Source of the DNA: Paenibacillus tritici
GTDB taxonomy: Bacteria > Bacillota > Bacilli > Paenibacillales > Paenibacillaceae
DNA length: 64,000 nucleotides
Direction: 5' to 3'
Assembly: GCF_013204885.1 (NCBI RefSeq)
Contig: NZ_JABMKX010000003.1
Location: 461,720 to 525,719 of the forward strand
Positions 15,540 through 24,265 of this stretch are shown here, in pieces. The notes below the pieces were generated by a model. It worked only from the letters and a program-made list of their open reading frames with translations, did not search any database and was not told where the DNA came from. How positions within the stretch are numbered: position 1 is the stretch's first letter; each line of letters begins with the position of its first letter. The translations under genes and the position numbers were made by a program.

Positions 15540-18341
15540 TCAGTCCAGCCGGATGCCTACGGTTAGTATCTCATGACTGCCCAGTTGCAGCTCCAGTGCA
15601 TTGGCACCGCCCTGCTTCAACCGTGCATTCTCCTCCGCAACCTCAGCTTCCAGCACATTCGATAGATAGAAGCCTGTAACCGGAAGGTCTGTGTCCAGCT
15701 TCAGTTCACCAGGCTGGTTCGTCATATTGAACCAGCGAAGCAGCAGATCGCCGCTCTCCCTGTTCAGCTTGAGTGAGGAGAAGGCTGCACGCTGGCCGCT
15801 CCAGCGGACTGCCGAATACACGGCAGGCAGATGTCCCGTATGAACCTCTGCCTGAGCACAGGTCCAGGGAATCTGGAACTGGTAAGCAGCGGCGGCAGCG
15901 CCGGAGAGGACTGCATCTCCGTTATGCGGCAGGAGCAGCATGTCTGCTGTCTGTTCACCCAGGCACTGGGCTTCCGGCGTAGGGAACCAGCCCCAGTCGC
16001 CCATCTCCCCGACACTGCGGAGCAGGGTAACAGCAATGGTATTGCGTCCGTCACGCAGAATCTCGTATTCCTGGAGTCCGAGATTGGCGACTGTCAGGCC
16101 TGCGTTCTCTCCCGACACATCCACGAAGCTCTGCTGATGCTGTGCATTACTCGGGTTCCGCCACTCTGGTGCTGGCTCGTTCGGCCGTTCTGCCAGCTCG
16201 AACATCGAATCTACGCGGTGCGACGCTGCGGCAAGATCCGCAGGGAACAGCATCCGCAGACGGTGGTCCTTGGCTGTATTCTGGATGTAGCTCTTCACTT
16301 CCAGGCCTTGGCCGCTGCGTTCCAGTCTTAAGACAGTCCGCAGCTTCAGGGTTACCGTTGCAGAAGCGCGCTGCGCCTGCCGCTCGGGATAGTAGACCAG
16401 CGCCCGCTGCTCTTCTTCCAGCAGCGCGTCTGCCGCAGCCGGAATCTCCCAGGCATGGGTAATTTCTATGGAAGCCCGGTACGGCGTATCTTCACTGATA
16501 GTGATATCAGCCGCAAGGCCCTTGGTAGTCAGCGCCGCTTCGCCCGCTGGCTGTCTGTACATGTATTCGTTCCCGATATCTCCGGTATTCTCGTAGACAC
16601 CGAGGTCACGGTAGACCTTCCCGCTCGGCTTATGCTCCAGTGTGAAGGAGCCGTCGGCCATAACCTCTACCCGCAGCGTATCGTTCTCCAGCATACGCCC
16701 GCCGCGAACCAGTGAAGCCGGGACGGAAGTCACCGCTTGTATGTTATCCGCCGAAGCGCTTCCGGCAGCAGCACCTTCAGCAGCAGACTCCCCAAGCGGA
16801 CGAACCCAGGCGTAAGTGCGCAGCCCCAAGGCAGGCACATCCGCCGCCTCGAAGGTCAGCCGCACCTTCCGGCAGCTATACGGCTGACGGAACCGGTCAT
16901 CCGGCAGATCATAGCCGAAGGACAACCCCAGATCCTGGACGGTACAAGGAATCCGGTTACCTTGTTCATCCACCAGGATTCTTCCGCTCAGATCCTCCGC
17001 CTTCATGAGGCGGGCGTTCTCTTCAAGCGGCAGCCCATCACGCAGATACTGACGGGCCGCGTCCAGCTCTACGGTCACCGTACCAGTGCGGCTCCAGCCG
17101 CTGGTATTCGTTACCACAAGCGGAAGGACCTCTTCACCGTAAGCGGCGAAGCCGGAGGTGTCCACCGCTCCGGTGATCGCCTGCATACTATCCGCTACGA
17201 TGCCTTCGGCCGTATGATAGCTCTTGTCGAACCGGGTGATCATCTCCCGGTGCACCTCGTCCACGCTGCAGCCGCAGATGGAATCATGCGGATGGTTCTG
17301 GAGCAGCGTCTTCCACGCATAGGTGAACAGATGATGCGGATACTCGCCGCCATGCAGCTTGGCAATAACCGCCAGCGGCTCGGCCACCTTCTCCAGCATG
17401 GCCTGTCCCCGCTGGTTCAGCTGCTTCAGATACACCCGGGCGGAAGCCGTGTTGACCAGCGTCCCCCAGCCGTCGGTGCGCTGACTCCGCAGCTCGCCCT
17501 TAACAGTGGAGAGGCTGCGGCCGGCAAGCGAAGTCCGGACCGCTTCAATATAGTCAGGGAAGTTAGAATGAACGAAAGCAACCTCCGGGTGCAGCTTCTC
17601 CGCCGTGCGGATCGCCTCCGGCAGCTCGGTCTGCAGCGGCTGATGATCGCAGCCGTTCATGAACAGGAGCTGATCCGTCGCTGCATACTGCCTGGCATCG
17701 GCCAGCTTGCGCTCCCAGAAGCGCTGGGCCTCCTCAATCTCAACTGGAATCTCATTCCCGTTAGAATACCAGTTGGCGAACAGGATACCCAGCACCTTCG
17801 ACCCGTCCGGTCCTTCCCAGACCAGCTCCGAGAAGGAGGATTCATAACCGTCACTGGAGACGGTATTGTTGAAGCCCGTCGGCTTCACCCCGCGTCCGAA
17901 GAAGGCATTGGTGATGCCTGCCTGAACCATGAGCTGCGGAATTTGTCCGGTCAGCCCGAAGGTGTCAGGGAAATAACCGATTTTGGATACCTCTCCGTAG
18001 ACGCCCGCGTCCTGATGCCCTAGCTGCAGATTGCGGACATTCGCTTCCGGGCTGGTAAGAAAAGCATCCTGCAAAATGTACCACGGTCCGATAAATATCC
18101 GTCCCTCACGGATCTGCCGCACCAGCCGCTCCCGGTTCTCTGGGCGGACCTGGAGATAATCCTCAATAATAATCGTCTGCCCGTCGAAAAAGTAGCTTTT
18201 GAAGCCCGGGTTATTCTCAAGCGTGTCCAGCAGGCTGTCCACCAGGCGGATAAGCCGGAGATGATGGCGTTCATAAGGGAGATACCATTCCCGGTCCCAG
18301 TGCGTATGCGAGATAATGTGCGCTGTCTGTTGTTTTGTCAT
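15540..18341 (-). CDS. GH38 alpha-mannosidase (cytoplasmic, MngB/SpGH38 type)
   Basis: This 933-residue GH38 enzyme has the N-terminal metal-site motif HTHWDREWYLPYERHH at residues 9-24. The nucleophile Asp lies in GYFPDTFGLTGQIPQ near residue 125, and HPHDSICGCSVDEVH contributes to the metal and acid site near residue 350. It lacks a signal peptide. The size fits the roughly 900-residue streptococcal/MngB branch, whose characterised members act on alpha-1,3-mannosides or mannosyl-glycerate. Its context favours N-glycan mannose trimming. The stop codon of the GH130 gene lies 6 bp upstream. Confidence 0.95.
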   Translation of the reverse strand: MTKQQTAHIISHTHWDREWYLPYERHHLRLIRLVDSLLDTLENNPGFKSYFFDGQTIIIEDYLQVRPENRERLVRQIREGRIFIGPWYILQDAFLTSPEANVRNLQLGHQDAGVYGEVSKIGYFPDTFGLTGQIPQLMVQAGITNAFFGRGVKPTGFNNTVSSDGYESSFSELVWEGPDGSKVLGILFANWYSNGNEIPVEIEEAQRFWERKLADARQYAATDQLLFMNGCDHQPLQTELPEAIRTAEKLHPEVAFVHSNFPDYIEAVRTSLAGRSLSTVKGELRSQRTDGWGTLVNTASARVYLKQLNQRGQAMLEKVAEPLAVIAKLHGGEYPHHLFTYAWKTLLQNHPHDSICGCSVDEVHREMITRFDKSYHTAEGIVADSMQAITGAVDTSGFAAYGEEVLPLVVTNTSGWSRTGTVTVELDAARQYLRDGLPLEENARLMKAEDLSGRILVDEQGNRIPCTVQDLGLSFGYDLPDDRFRQPYSCRKVRLTFEAADVPALGLRTYAWVRPLGESAAEGAAAGSASADNIQAVTSVPASLVRGGRMLENDTLRVEVMADGSFTLEHKPSGKVYRDLGVYENTGDIGNEYMYRQPAGEAALTTKGLAADITISEDTPYRASIEITHAWEIPAAADALLEEEQRALVYYPERQAQRASATVTLKLRTVLRLERSGQGLEVKSYIQNTAKDHRLRMLFPADLAAASHRVDSMFELAERPNEPAPEWRNPSNAQHQQSFVDVSGENAGLTVANLGLQEYEILRDGRNTIAVTLLRSVGEMGDWGWFPTPEAQCLGEQTADMLLLPHNGDAVLSGAAAAAYQFQIPWTCAQAEVHTGHLPAVYSAVRWSGQRAAFSSLKLNRESGDLLLRWFNMTNQPGELKLDTDLPVTGFYLSNVLEAEVAEENARLKQGGANALELQLGSHEILTVGIRLD

Positions 18342-18347
18342 AGCTGC

Positions 18348-19346
18348 TTACCCCTCAATCTCCAGCGGATATTCCTCCATATAGCTCATCAGTTCATCCA
18401 CAGTGGTGAAGGCCAGACCTGTAACGGTATCCGCACAGCCGTAGTAGATGGCAATCCGTCCTGTAGCCGCATCTGTCAATGCCGCGCAAGGGAACGTTAC
18501 GTTCGGCACATCGCCCACACATTCATACAGCGTCTCCGGGCCGAGAATGTAATTGCGCGAACGTGCCTTCACCTTCCAAGGCTGATCCAGATCGAGCAGC
18601 GCGACACCCATGCGGTAGACAAACCCGTTACAGGTGTTGATTACGCCATGGTAGATAAGCAGCCAGCCCTTGTCGGTTTCAATCGGAATTGGACCGGGGC
18701 CAATCTTTTTGGACTGCCACGCGGAAGCATCGCCGTCCACCGTACCCATTACATAGCGGTGTTTACCCCAGAAGGTAAGGTCAGGACTCTCACTGTAAAA
18801 GATATCGCCAAACGGCGTATGCCCGGTATCACTCGGACGGCTGAGCATCGCATAATTTCCGCCGATTTTGCGCGGAAGCAGCACGCCGTTGCGGTTATAC
18901 GGCAGGAAGGCATTCTCCAGCTGATGGAACGTTTTGAAATCAAACGTATATGCCAGTCCAATCGTCGGCCCGTGATAGCCGTTGCACCAGGAGACATAAT
19001 AACGGTCGTCAATCTTGCAGACGCGCGGATCATAACGGTATTCCCGCTTGATAATCTCTTCATCGCCCTCGAATACGATCGGCTCATGATTGATTTTCCA
19101 GTTCACACCGTCTTCACTGAAGCCGGCGAAGATATCCATGCTGACCGATCTGGAATCACAGCGGAACACGCCTGCGAAGCCGCCCTCAAAAGGAATCACC
19201 GCCGAGTTAAACACACTGTTCGAGTTCGGGATAGCGTTGCGCGGAATGATCGGGTTGGCAGAATATCGCCATACAGGCGAATGGTTGCCCTCCGGTTTCT
19301 CCTGCCAAGGGATGTTCGGTAATGCTTCTCCAATAATTGTACTCAT
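18348..19346 (-). CDS. GH130 mannoside phosphorylase
   Basis: This is a 332-residue five-bladed propeller enzyme of GH130. Characterised members phosphorolyse beta-mannosides; those in N-glycan loci release mannose-1-phosphate from Man-beta-1,4-GlcNAc. Visible landmarks are [19 protein letters not shown], then [20 protein letters not shown] with the family's catalytic-Asp DPRV segment, and [10 protein letters not shown] near residue 225. The length matches cytoplasmic mannosyl-GlcNAc phosphorylases. It sits between the GH125 and GH38 genes, which fits a step after alpha-mannose removal. The exact substrate is inferred from context. Confidence 0.9.
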   Translation of the reverse strand: MSTIIGEALPNIPWQEKPEGNHSPVWRYSANPIIPRNAIPNSNSVFNSAVIPFEGGFAGVFRCDSRSVSMDIFAGFSEDGVNWKINHEPIVFEGDEEIIKREYRYDPRVCKIDDRYYVSWCNGYHGPTIGLAYTFDFKTFHQLENAFLPYNRNGVLLPRKIGGNYAMLSRPSDTGHTPFGDIFYSESPDLTFWGKHRYVMGTVDGDASAWQSKKIGPGPIPIETDKGWLLIYHGVINTCNGFVYRMGVALLDLDQPWKVKARSRNYILGPETLYECVGDVPNVTFPCAALTDAATGRIAIYYGCADTVTGLAFTTVDELMSYMEEYPLEIEG

Positions 19347-19417
19347 GCTCAGTTCTCCTTTGTGTGTGAAAAAGTAGGTTATAACAAGGACCGCACTCTA
19401 TGTGCCGGACCGTATGT

Positions 19418-20737
19418 TTAGAGAATGCCTTCCTTCAGCGCCCGCAGGATTAGCTGGGAGAACAGGCTGTTCGACCAGGCGAACCATTTACGGGTGAACA
19501 CCGACGGATCGTCAGCGAGGAAGCCTTCGTGCATATAGCCGGTATCGGCATCGGTAGCTTCAAGCATAGCGATAAGGGCAAGCCGTTCTTCCTTGTTGTC
19601 TGCCGTGATTCCCTGCATGGACAACGCCATATGCCAGATATAACCCGGAGGGGTATGCGGACTGCCAATCCCTTTGGCGGCCTTGCCCTCGAAATAGAAC
19701 GGATTCTCGCTGCTCAGCGCAAAACGTCTTGTATTCTGGTAGACCGGATCGTCATTCGTCACGTAGCCCAGATACGGAATGGACATCAGGCCCGGTGTTC
19801 CGGCATCATCCATCAGGCTGTAGTTGCCATAGCCGTCTGTCTCGTATGCGTAGATCGGTCCGAATTCCGGGTGGCGGTAGGTGCCGTACAGCTTGATGCC
19901 GTGGTCCACCTCCTGCTCCAGTTCCTTCAGCTCAGCCAGGAAATCCAGGTCCCGGAATACCCACTCGGCGAAATCCTGCATCTGGCGCAGTGCCACAACG
20001 GCGAACATATTCCCCGGAATGTTGTAGTGGAAATCGCAGGCATCGTCGCTGGAGCGGAAGCCGGACCAGATCATTCCGGTGTAATTCACCGGCATACCTA
20101 GGCCGCTATTCCGGATCGAATCCTCCATAATCCCGTTGTTCCGCGTGAAGCGGTAAGGGGACTGTTCGGCGTGATGCTGCTCCCGCTTGAACAGATCGGT
20201 GATGACCCGCAGCATTTTTTTGAAATCAGCGGTGAAGAAGTCGGTCTGCTTCGTCTCTTCCCAGTACGCATGGGCCAGCCGGATCACGAAGCACAGCGAG
20301 TCAATCTCGAACTTGCGCTCCCACACCCAGGGCGACATCTCCGTCACATCCCCGGCATTCCAGTGCCAGTCATTGGCCGTCTCATTGAACGCGTTGGCGT
20401 AAGGATCAATCAGCACATACTCAGTATGACGTTTGATCAGCCCGCCGATAATACGCTGCAACTCCGGGTCCTCTGCGGCAAAAGGCACATAATGAATGAC
20501 CTGCTCCACGGAATCGCGCAGCCAGCAGGCGGGAATATCGCCCGTAATGACAAAGGTGGTTCCGTCCTCAAGCAGCTTGGTGGTCGTCTCCAGCGTATTC
20601 GGGAAGCAGTTGCGGAACAGGCGTTGCAGCTTGGGCCGGTGGGCCAGCTTCTCTTCAGCTTCGGCCAATACGGCCTGAATGGATGACGGGAGCGGCAGCT
20701 CCGGCATCTGAATGCGGGGAAGTCTGAATTGTTCCAA
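19418..20737 (-). CDS. GH125 exo-alpha-1,6-mannosidase
   Basis: This 439-residue protein is an (alpha/alpha)6 enzyme of GH125, known for exo-alpha-1,6-mannosidase activity on N-glycan cores in Clostridium and Streptococcus. Motifs include FRNCFPNTLETTTK, GDIPACWLRDSVEQVIHYV near residue 65, FNETANDWHWNAGDVTEMSPWVWERK near residue 120, and GSPHTPPGYIWHMALSMQG near residue 360. No export signal is present. GH125 next to GH38, GH130 and GH20 is a strong sign of high-mannose N-glycan catabolism. Confidence 0.93.
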   Translation of the reverse strand: MEQFRLPRIQMPELPLPSSIQAVLAEAEEKLAHRPKLQRLFRNCFPNTLETTTKLLEDGTTFVITGDIPACWLRDSVEQVIHYVPFAAEDPELQRIIGGLIKRHTEYVLIDPYANAFNETANDWHWNAGDVTEMSPWVWERKFEIDSLCFVIRLAHAYWEETKQTDFFTADFKKMLRVITDLFKREQHHAEQSPYRFTRNNGIMEDSIRNSGLGMPVNYTGMIWSGFRSSDDACDFHYNIPGNMFAVVALRQMQDFAEWVFRDLDFLAELKELEQEVDHGIKLYGTYRHPEFGPIYAYETDGYGNYSLMDDAGTPGLMSIPYLGYVTNDDPVYQNTRRFALSSENPFYFEGKAAKGIGSPHTPPGYIWHMALSMQGITADNKEERLALIAMLEATDADTGYMHEGFLADDPSVFTRKWFAWSNSLFSQLILRALKEGIL

Positions 20738-20794
20738 GATGATAGTCTCCTTCGGCTTAATCTATAGTGTAGCTGAAATAAAGCTATTAACTTA

Positions 20795-20949
20795 AAGCTT
20801 GCTCGTCACTGCGGTGAATATTTGGACTTTCGGCCGCTGTTGTCCCCAGATTTCTTGATTTAACCTGCTTTTCGCAGTTGAAATCCGGTGACAAAGGCGG
20901 TCGCTATCGCTCCTACAGTTCCAAAATTCCCCTCCGTTCCTTCTAGCTT
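20795..20949 (-). repeat. Structured intercistronic element, copy A
   Basis: This is about 155 bp nearly identical to copy B at 26628-26780 (same strand), in the gap between the second GH38 gene and GH125. Read on the transcribed minus strand, it folds into a long hairpin. TTGTC pairs with GACAA and CCGGATTTC pairs with GAAATCTGG (one G-U), enclosing a small hairpin CTGC-GAAAA-GCAG. Copy B has CCGC/GCGG at that inner stem, a compensatory change. It carries no terminator U-tract. Confidence 0.8.
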
Positions 20950-20971
20950 TTGTTATCTTCATTTATTCAGC

Positions 20972-23900
20972 TTATTTAGAATGAATAATCTTGATTGTCT
21001 TGATCTCGAACGGGTGGAAGTCAAGCGTCAGCTCTCCCGCCTCATCCGGCAGCAGCTCTGTCTCCTCTTCTAAGGCATTGGACAGATAGATTGCCGAATG
21101 CGGCAGCGGCCAGCCGATCTTGACGGTCTCACGGCCTCCAGCCGATTCATACAGCCGCAGGATGCTGCCGCTTCCGTCCTCCGCCAGCTTGACGGTGTCC
21201 AGCACAACTTGCTTCCCTTCGTAAGGAAGGAAGGTGCCGGCCGGCGGACGCTGCCCTGCACTTGCATCACAGGCTACAGCATAGGAAGTGTGATTCAGCG
21301 CGGCAGCTTGACGCTGAGTATGCGCACTGCGCCAGTCTCCTGTATGCGGATATAGGGAATAAGTGAATTCATGATGGCCTTGATCCGCCGAATGATCCGG
21401 CCAGCGCGGTGCGCGCAGCAGGGACAGACGGATCGTGCTGCCCTGCGTGTCATAGCCGTACTTGCAGTCGTTCAGCAGGCTTACGCCGTAATCATGCTCC
21501 GACACATCAGCATACCGGTGTCCGCAGACCTCATACTGTGCCTGCTCCCAGCTTGTGTTGCGGTGCGTGGACCGCTCCAGGGCACCGAACGGAATCTCAT
21601 AGGTAGCCTTGCTGGTCACTACATCTACCGGGAAGCCAACCTTCAGCAGTTTATGCGCTTCATGCCATTCTACCTTCGTCTTGAAGTCGATCCGCCGGTC
21701 ACTGTGATACAGGATCAGCTCCTGCGCGATTTCGGATTGGCCGATGCTCCAGCGGAAGGACAACACCTCGCAGACTGGCCCTGAGGACAGCAGCTTCTTC
21801 TCCAGCAATACCGCTTCTCCGGCAGGCTGCTCTTCATAACGGCTGTCTATATCCCAGGCATCCCATAGGATAGGGCGGTCATGGAAGAAATGCAGCCGGT
21901 TGAGGCGCTCTCCGGCCTTGACAATCTCACGCCCGGCTTCCTTATCGTACAGGCTGATGATCTCGCCCAGGGCATTGAACCGGAGACGGTAATAACCGGT
22001 CTCCCATTCCAGATCGAACGAAGCTGCGGCTGCCGATATTAGCTCATCTCCGCCATTGTCGCCACGCGTGCCTTCTCCGGCATCTCCGACAACTCCGCTA
22101 TCTCCACCATTTCGGTCATTAGCTACAATTCCGCTATTTTCAACGCTACCGTGAACTCCACTGTTTCCGCTGTTACCGCCAACTCCGCCGTTACCGCCTT
22201 CACTGTCCGTCTCCGGCTGCTCATCTCTCAGCCACACAGTAACATACCCGAAAGCCGGAACCTCCGGCACCCGGACACGGAGAACGGCTTGTTCTCCAGC
22301 AGTAACCAGCTCTGATTCCAGCCGGGTTCCGCTCTTGTCATATATGGCTGAAGCGGAAGGCTCCACTCCGGTCAGCTCCAGTTCGGCCACCATATCCCGG
22401 GTCCAGCCCAGACCGTTCAGAATGACATAAGGCTGTCCCTCTCCACGGGTGTCAATATCCGATACGGCGGCCTCCATCACCGACTTCAGACTGCTCTCTC
22501 CAAGAGCGAAGATACTCTGGTACTCCTTGTCCGAGGTCTGATAGACCTCGGGAATCGACGAGCCGGGAATAATATCATGGAACTGGTTGAGCAGAATCAG
22601 CTTCCAGCCAGCATGCAGGTCCTGCCCGATCTCTTCCCGCTGCTGCGGCTCCAGATACTGCCCGGCCAGCGTCTGCCACAGTTCCGCTTCCCTGTACAGA
22701 ATTTCGGCCTTGCGGTTATTGCGCTTGTTCCGGGCATGTGTGGTATAGGTTCCCCGGTGCAGCTCCAGATAGAGGTCGCCCTGCCAGACCGGCAGCTCAG
22801 GCTTCGCCTGCTCGATGCCTGCAAAGAAATCAGCCGCCGTGCTGTAGCCGGAGGCCGGCTGGCCTACCATCAGCTCCGAGCGCGAGAGATATTCAAGCAT
22901 CTCCCGGGTCACCCCGCCGCCCCCGTCGCCGTGTCCGTAGAGCAGCATTTGTTCGCTGTGTACGGCTTTTTCACGGTAGGACTGCCAGTGCTCATGAATA
23001 TCCTTAGGCAGCGTACTCTCATTCACTCCGTGGTTCATATACGACAGAAGTGCCGTTCCGTCGATGCCTACCCAGTGGAACAGATCATAAGGGAACAGAT
23101 TCGTATCATTCCAGCCCAGCTTGGTGGTCATGAAATAACGGACCTTGCCGTGCTTCAGGATCTGCGGCAGGGAAGCGCAATACCCGAAGGTATCCGGCAG
23201 CCATTCAATCTCGGATTGCCGTCCGAACTCCTCCTGATAGAACCGCTGCCCGTACAGCATCTGCCGCATCAGGGATTCGCCGCTGGGAATATTCAGATCC
23301 GGCTCCACCCACATACCGCCAACAAGCTCCCAGCGGCCTTCAAGAATCCGCGCCTTCACCTTCGCGTACAAATCAGGATCATTGTCCTTAAGATAAGCGA
23401 ATAGCTGCGGCTGGCTCTGGGCATAACGGTAATCGGGATATTCCTCCATCAAGGCATGAACCGTGGAGAAGGTCCGGCTGGTCTTCCTCACCGTCTCCCT
23501 CGTCGGCCATAACCAGGCAATATCAATATGTGACTGCCCGATCATATGAATGAAGCCTTCACTGTTGCCGCCGATGGCCCGTACACTTGCGGTCAGCGCC
23601 TGCTCAATATCTCTAATTCTGCCGCCTTCCCGTCCGTCCACAGGTTCCACAGACACATATGCATCCATCGCCTGGTGCAGCGCTTCAAGGATACGGACGC
23701 GCCGGAAGTCCTGCTCCGGCAGCAGCAACGCCGTATCCCGGATGACAGTCACTGTATACATCAGCGACTGTACCGGCAGGTTAACCCTGACGAGCGCAGC
23801 AGTGATGGACCGGATGGGCGGCTGAATCACCGCCTGCTTGTTCAGCGGATCATCCGGCTCGGGAATTGGATCATAGAGCTCGATCTCAAGCTCCGGGCTT

Positions 23901-24265
23901 CTTCCGTCGGAGGCAGGGTCAAGGGAAACGAAGGTATGATTGCGGTCCAGCCCCTGACGGGAAGCTCCGCCTACACGCAGCAGCCCTTCTCCGCCGGAGT
24001 GGAAAATGATCCCTGTGTCCGCACCGGTCCACTCTGCCGGAATATCAAGCGTCGTGCGGAAGAAATAAGTCGTCCCTTGCACACTGGGGAACAATCCGAA
24101 GGATTCGCTGCCCGCATAAGGCTGTAATTCGTCATACTGCCCCGGCAGCCGGTAGGTTGTGGAGAAGACCTTCCAGTCTTCAATCGCCCGGTATTCCAGC
24201 CACTGCGCTTGCGAACATTCGCGGATAAATCTATCTATTCGTTCCGTATTCATTCGTTCCATCAC
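20972..24265 (-). CDS. GH38 alpha-mannosidase, long class II form
   Basis: This 1097-residue GH38 enzyme has the catalytic domain from about residue 240. HMIGQSHIDIAWLWPTRETV holds the metal ligands, and the nucleophile Asp is in IEWLPDTFGYCASLPQ near residue 357. HDIIPGSSIPEVYQ lies near residue 570, followed by GH38 C-terminal beta domains. It is cytoplasmic, with no signal peptide. A Gly/Asn/Ser-rich insert of about 60 residues lies near residue 680 (bases about 22040-22210). The start is GTG 24265 (or ATG 24262) overlapping the GH3 stop as TAGTGATG, with GGAGGG just upstream, so translation is coupled to GH3. Confidence 0.94.
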   Translation of the reverse strand: MMERMNTERIDRFIRECSQAQWLEYRAIEDWKVFSTTYRLPGQYDELQPYAGSESFGLFPSVQGTTYFFRTTLDIPAEWTGADTGIIFHSGGEGLLRVGGASRQGLDRNHTFVSLDPASDGRSPELEIELYDPIPEPDDPLNKQAVIQPPIRSITAALVRVNLPVQSLMYTVTVIRDTALLLPEQDFRRVRILEALHQAMDAYVSVEPVDGREGGRIRDIEQALTASVRAIGGNSEGFIHMIGQSHIDIAWLWPTRETVRKTSRTFSTVHALMEEYPDYRYAQSQPQLFAYLKDNDPDLYAKVKARILEGRWELVGGMWVEPDLNIPSGESLMRQMLYGQRFYQEEFGRQSEIEWLPDTFGYCASLPQILKHGKVRYFMTTKLGWNDTNLFPYDLFHWVGIDGTALLSYMNHGVNESTLPKDIHEHWQSYREKAVHSEQMLLYGHGDGGGGVTREMLEYLSRSELMVGQPASGYSTAADFFAGIEQAKPELPVWQGDLYLELHRGTYTTHARNKRNNRKAEILYREAELWQTLAGQYLEPQQREEIGQDLHAGWKLILLNQFHDIIPGSSIPEVYQTSDKEYQSIFALGESSLKSVMEAAVSDIDTRGEGQPYVILNGLGWTRDMVAELELTGVEPSASAIYDKSGTRLESELVTAGEQAVLRVRVPEVPAFGYVTVWLRDEQPETDSEGGNGGVGGNSGNSGVHGSVENSGIVANDRNGGDSGVVGDAGEGTRGDNGGDELISAAAASFDLEWETGYYRLRFNALGEIISLYDKEAGREIVKAGERLNRLHFFHDRPILWDAWDIDSRYEEQPAGEAVLLEKKLLSSGPVCEVLSFRWSIGQSEIAQELILYHSDRRIDFKTKVEWHEAHKLLKVGFPVDVVTSKATYEIPFGALERSTHRNTSWEQAQYEVCGHRYADVSEHDYGVSLLNDCKYGYDTQGSTIRLSLLRAPRWPDHSADQGHHEFTYSLYPHTGDWRSAHTQRQAAALNHTSYAVACDASAGQRPPAGTFLPYEGKQVVLDTVKLAEDGSGSILRLYESAGGRETVKIGWPLPHSAIYLSNALEEETELLPDEAGELTLDFHPFEIKTIKIIHSK

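Noticed and set aside
16737..18023. Long plus-strand frame opposite the GH38 gene
   Set aside because: It is a shadow of high-GC codon structure; the minus-strand GH38 protein has all catalytic motifs, and the plus frame has no family signal. The same applies to long antisense frames opposite the GH3, binding-protein, kinase and TreA genes.
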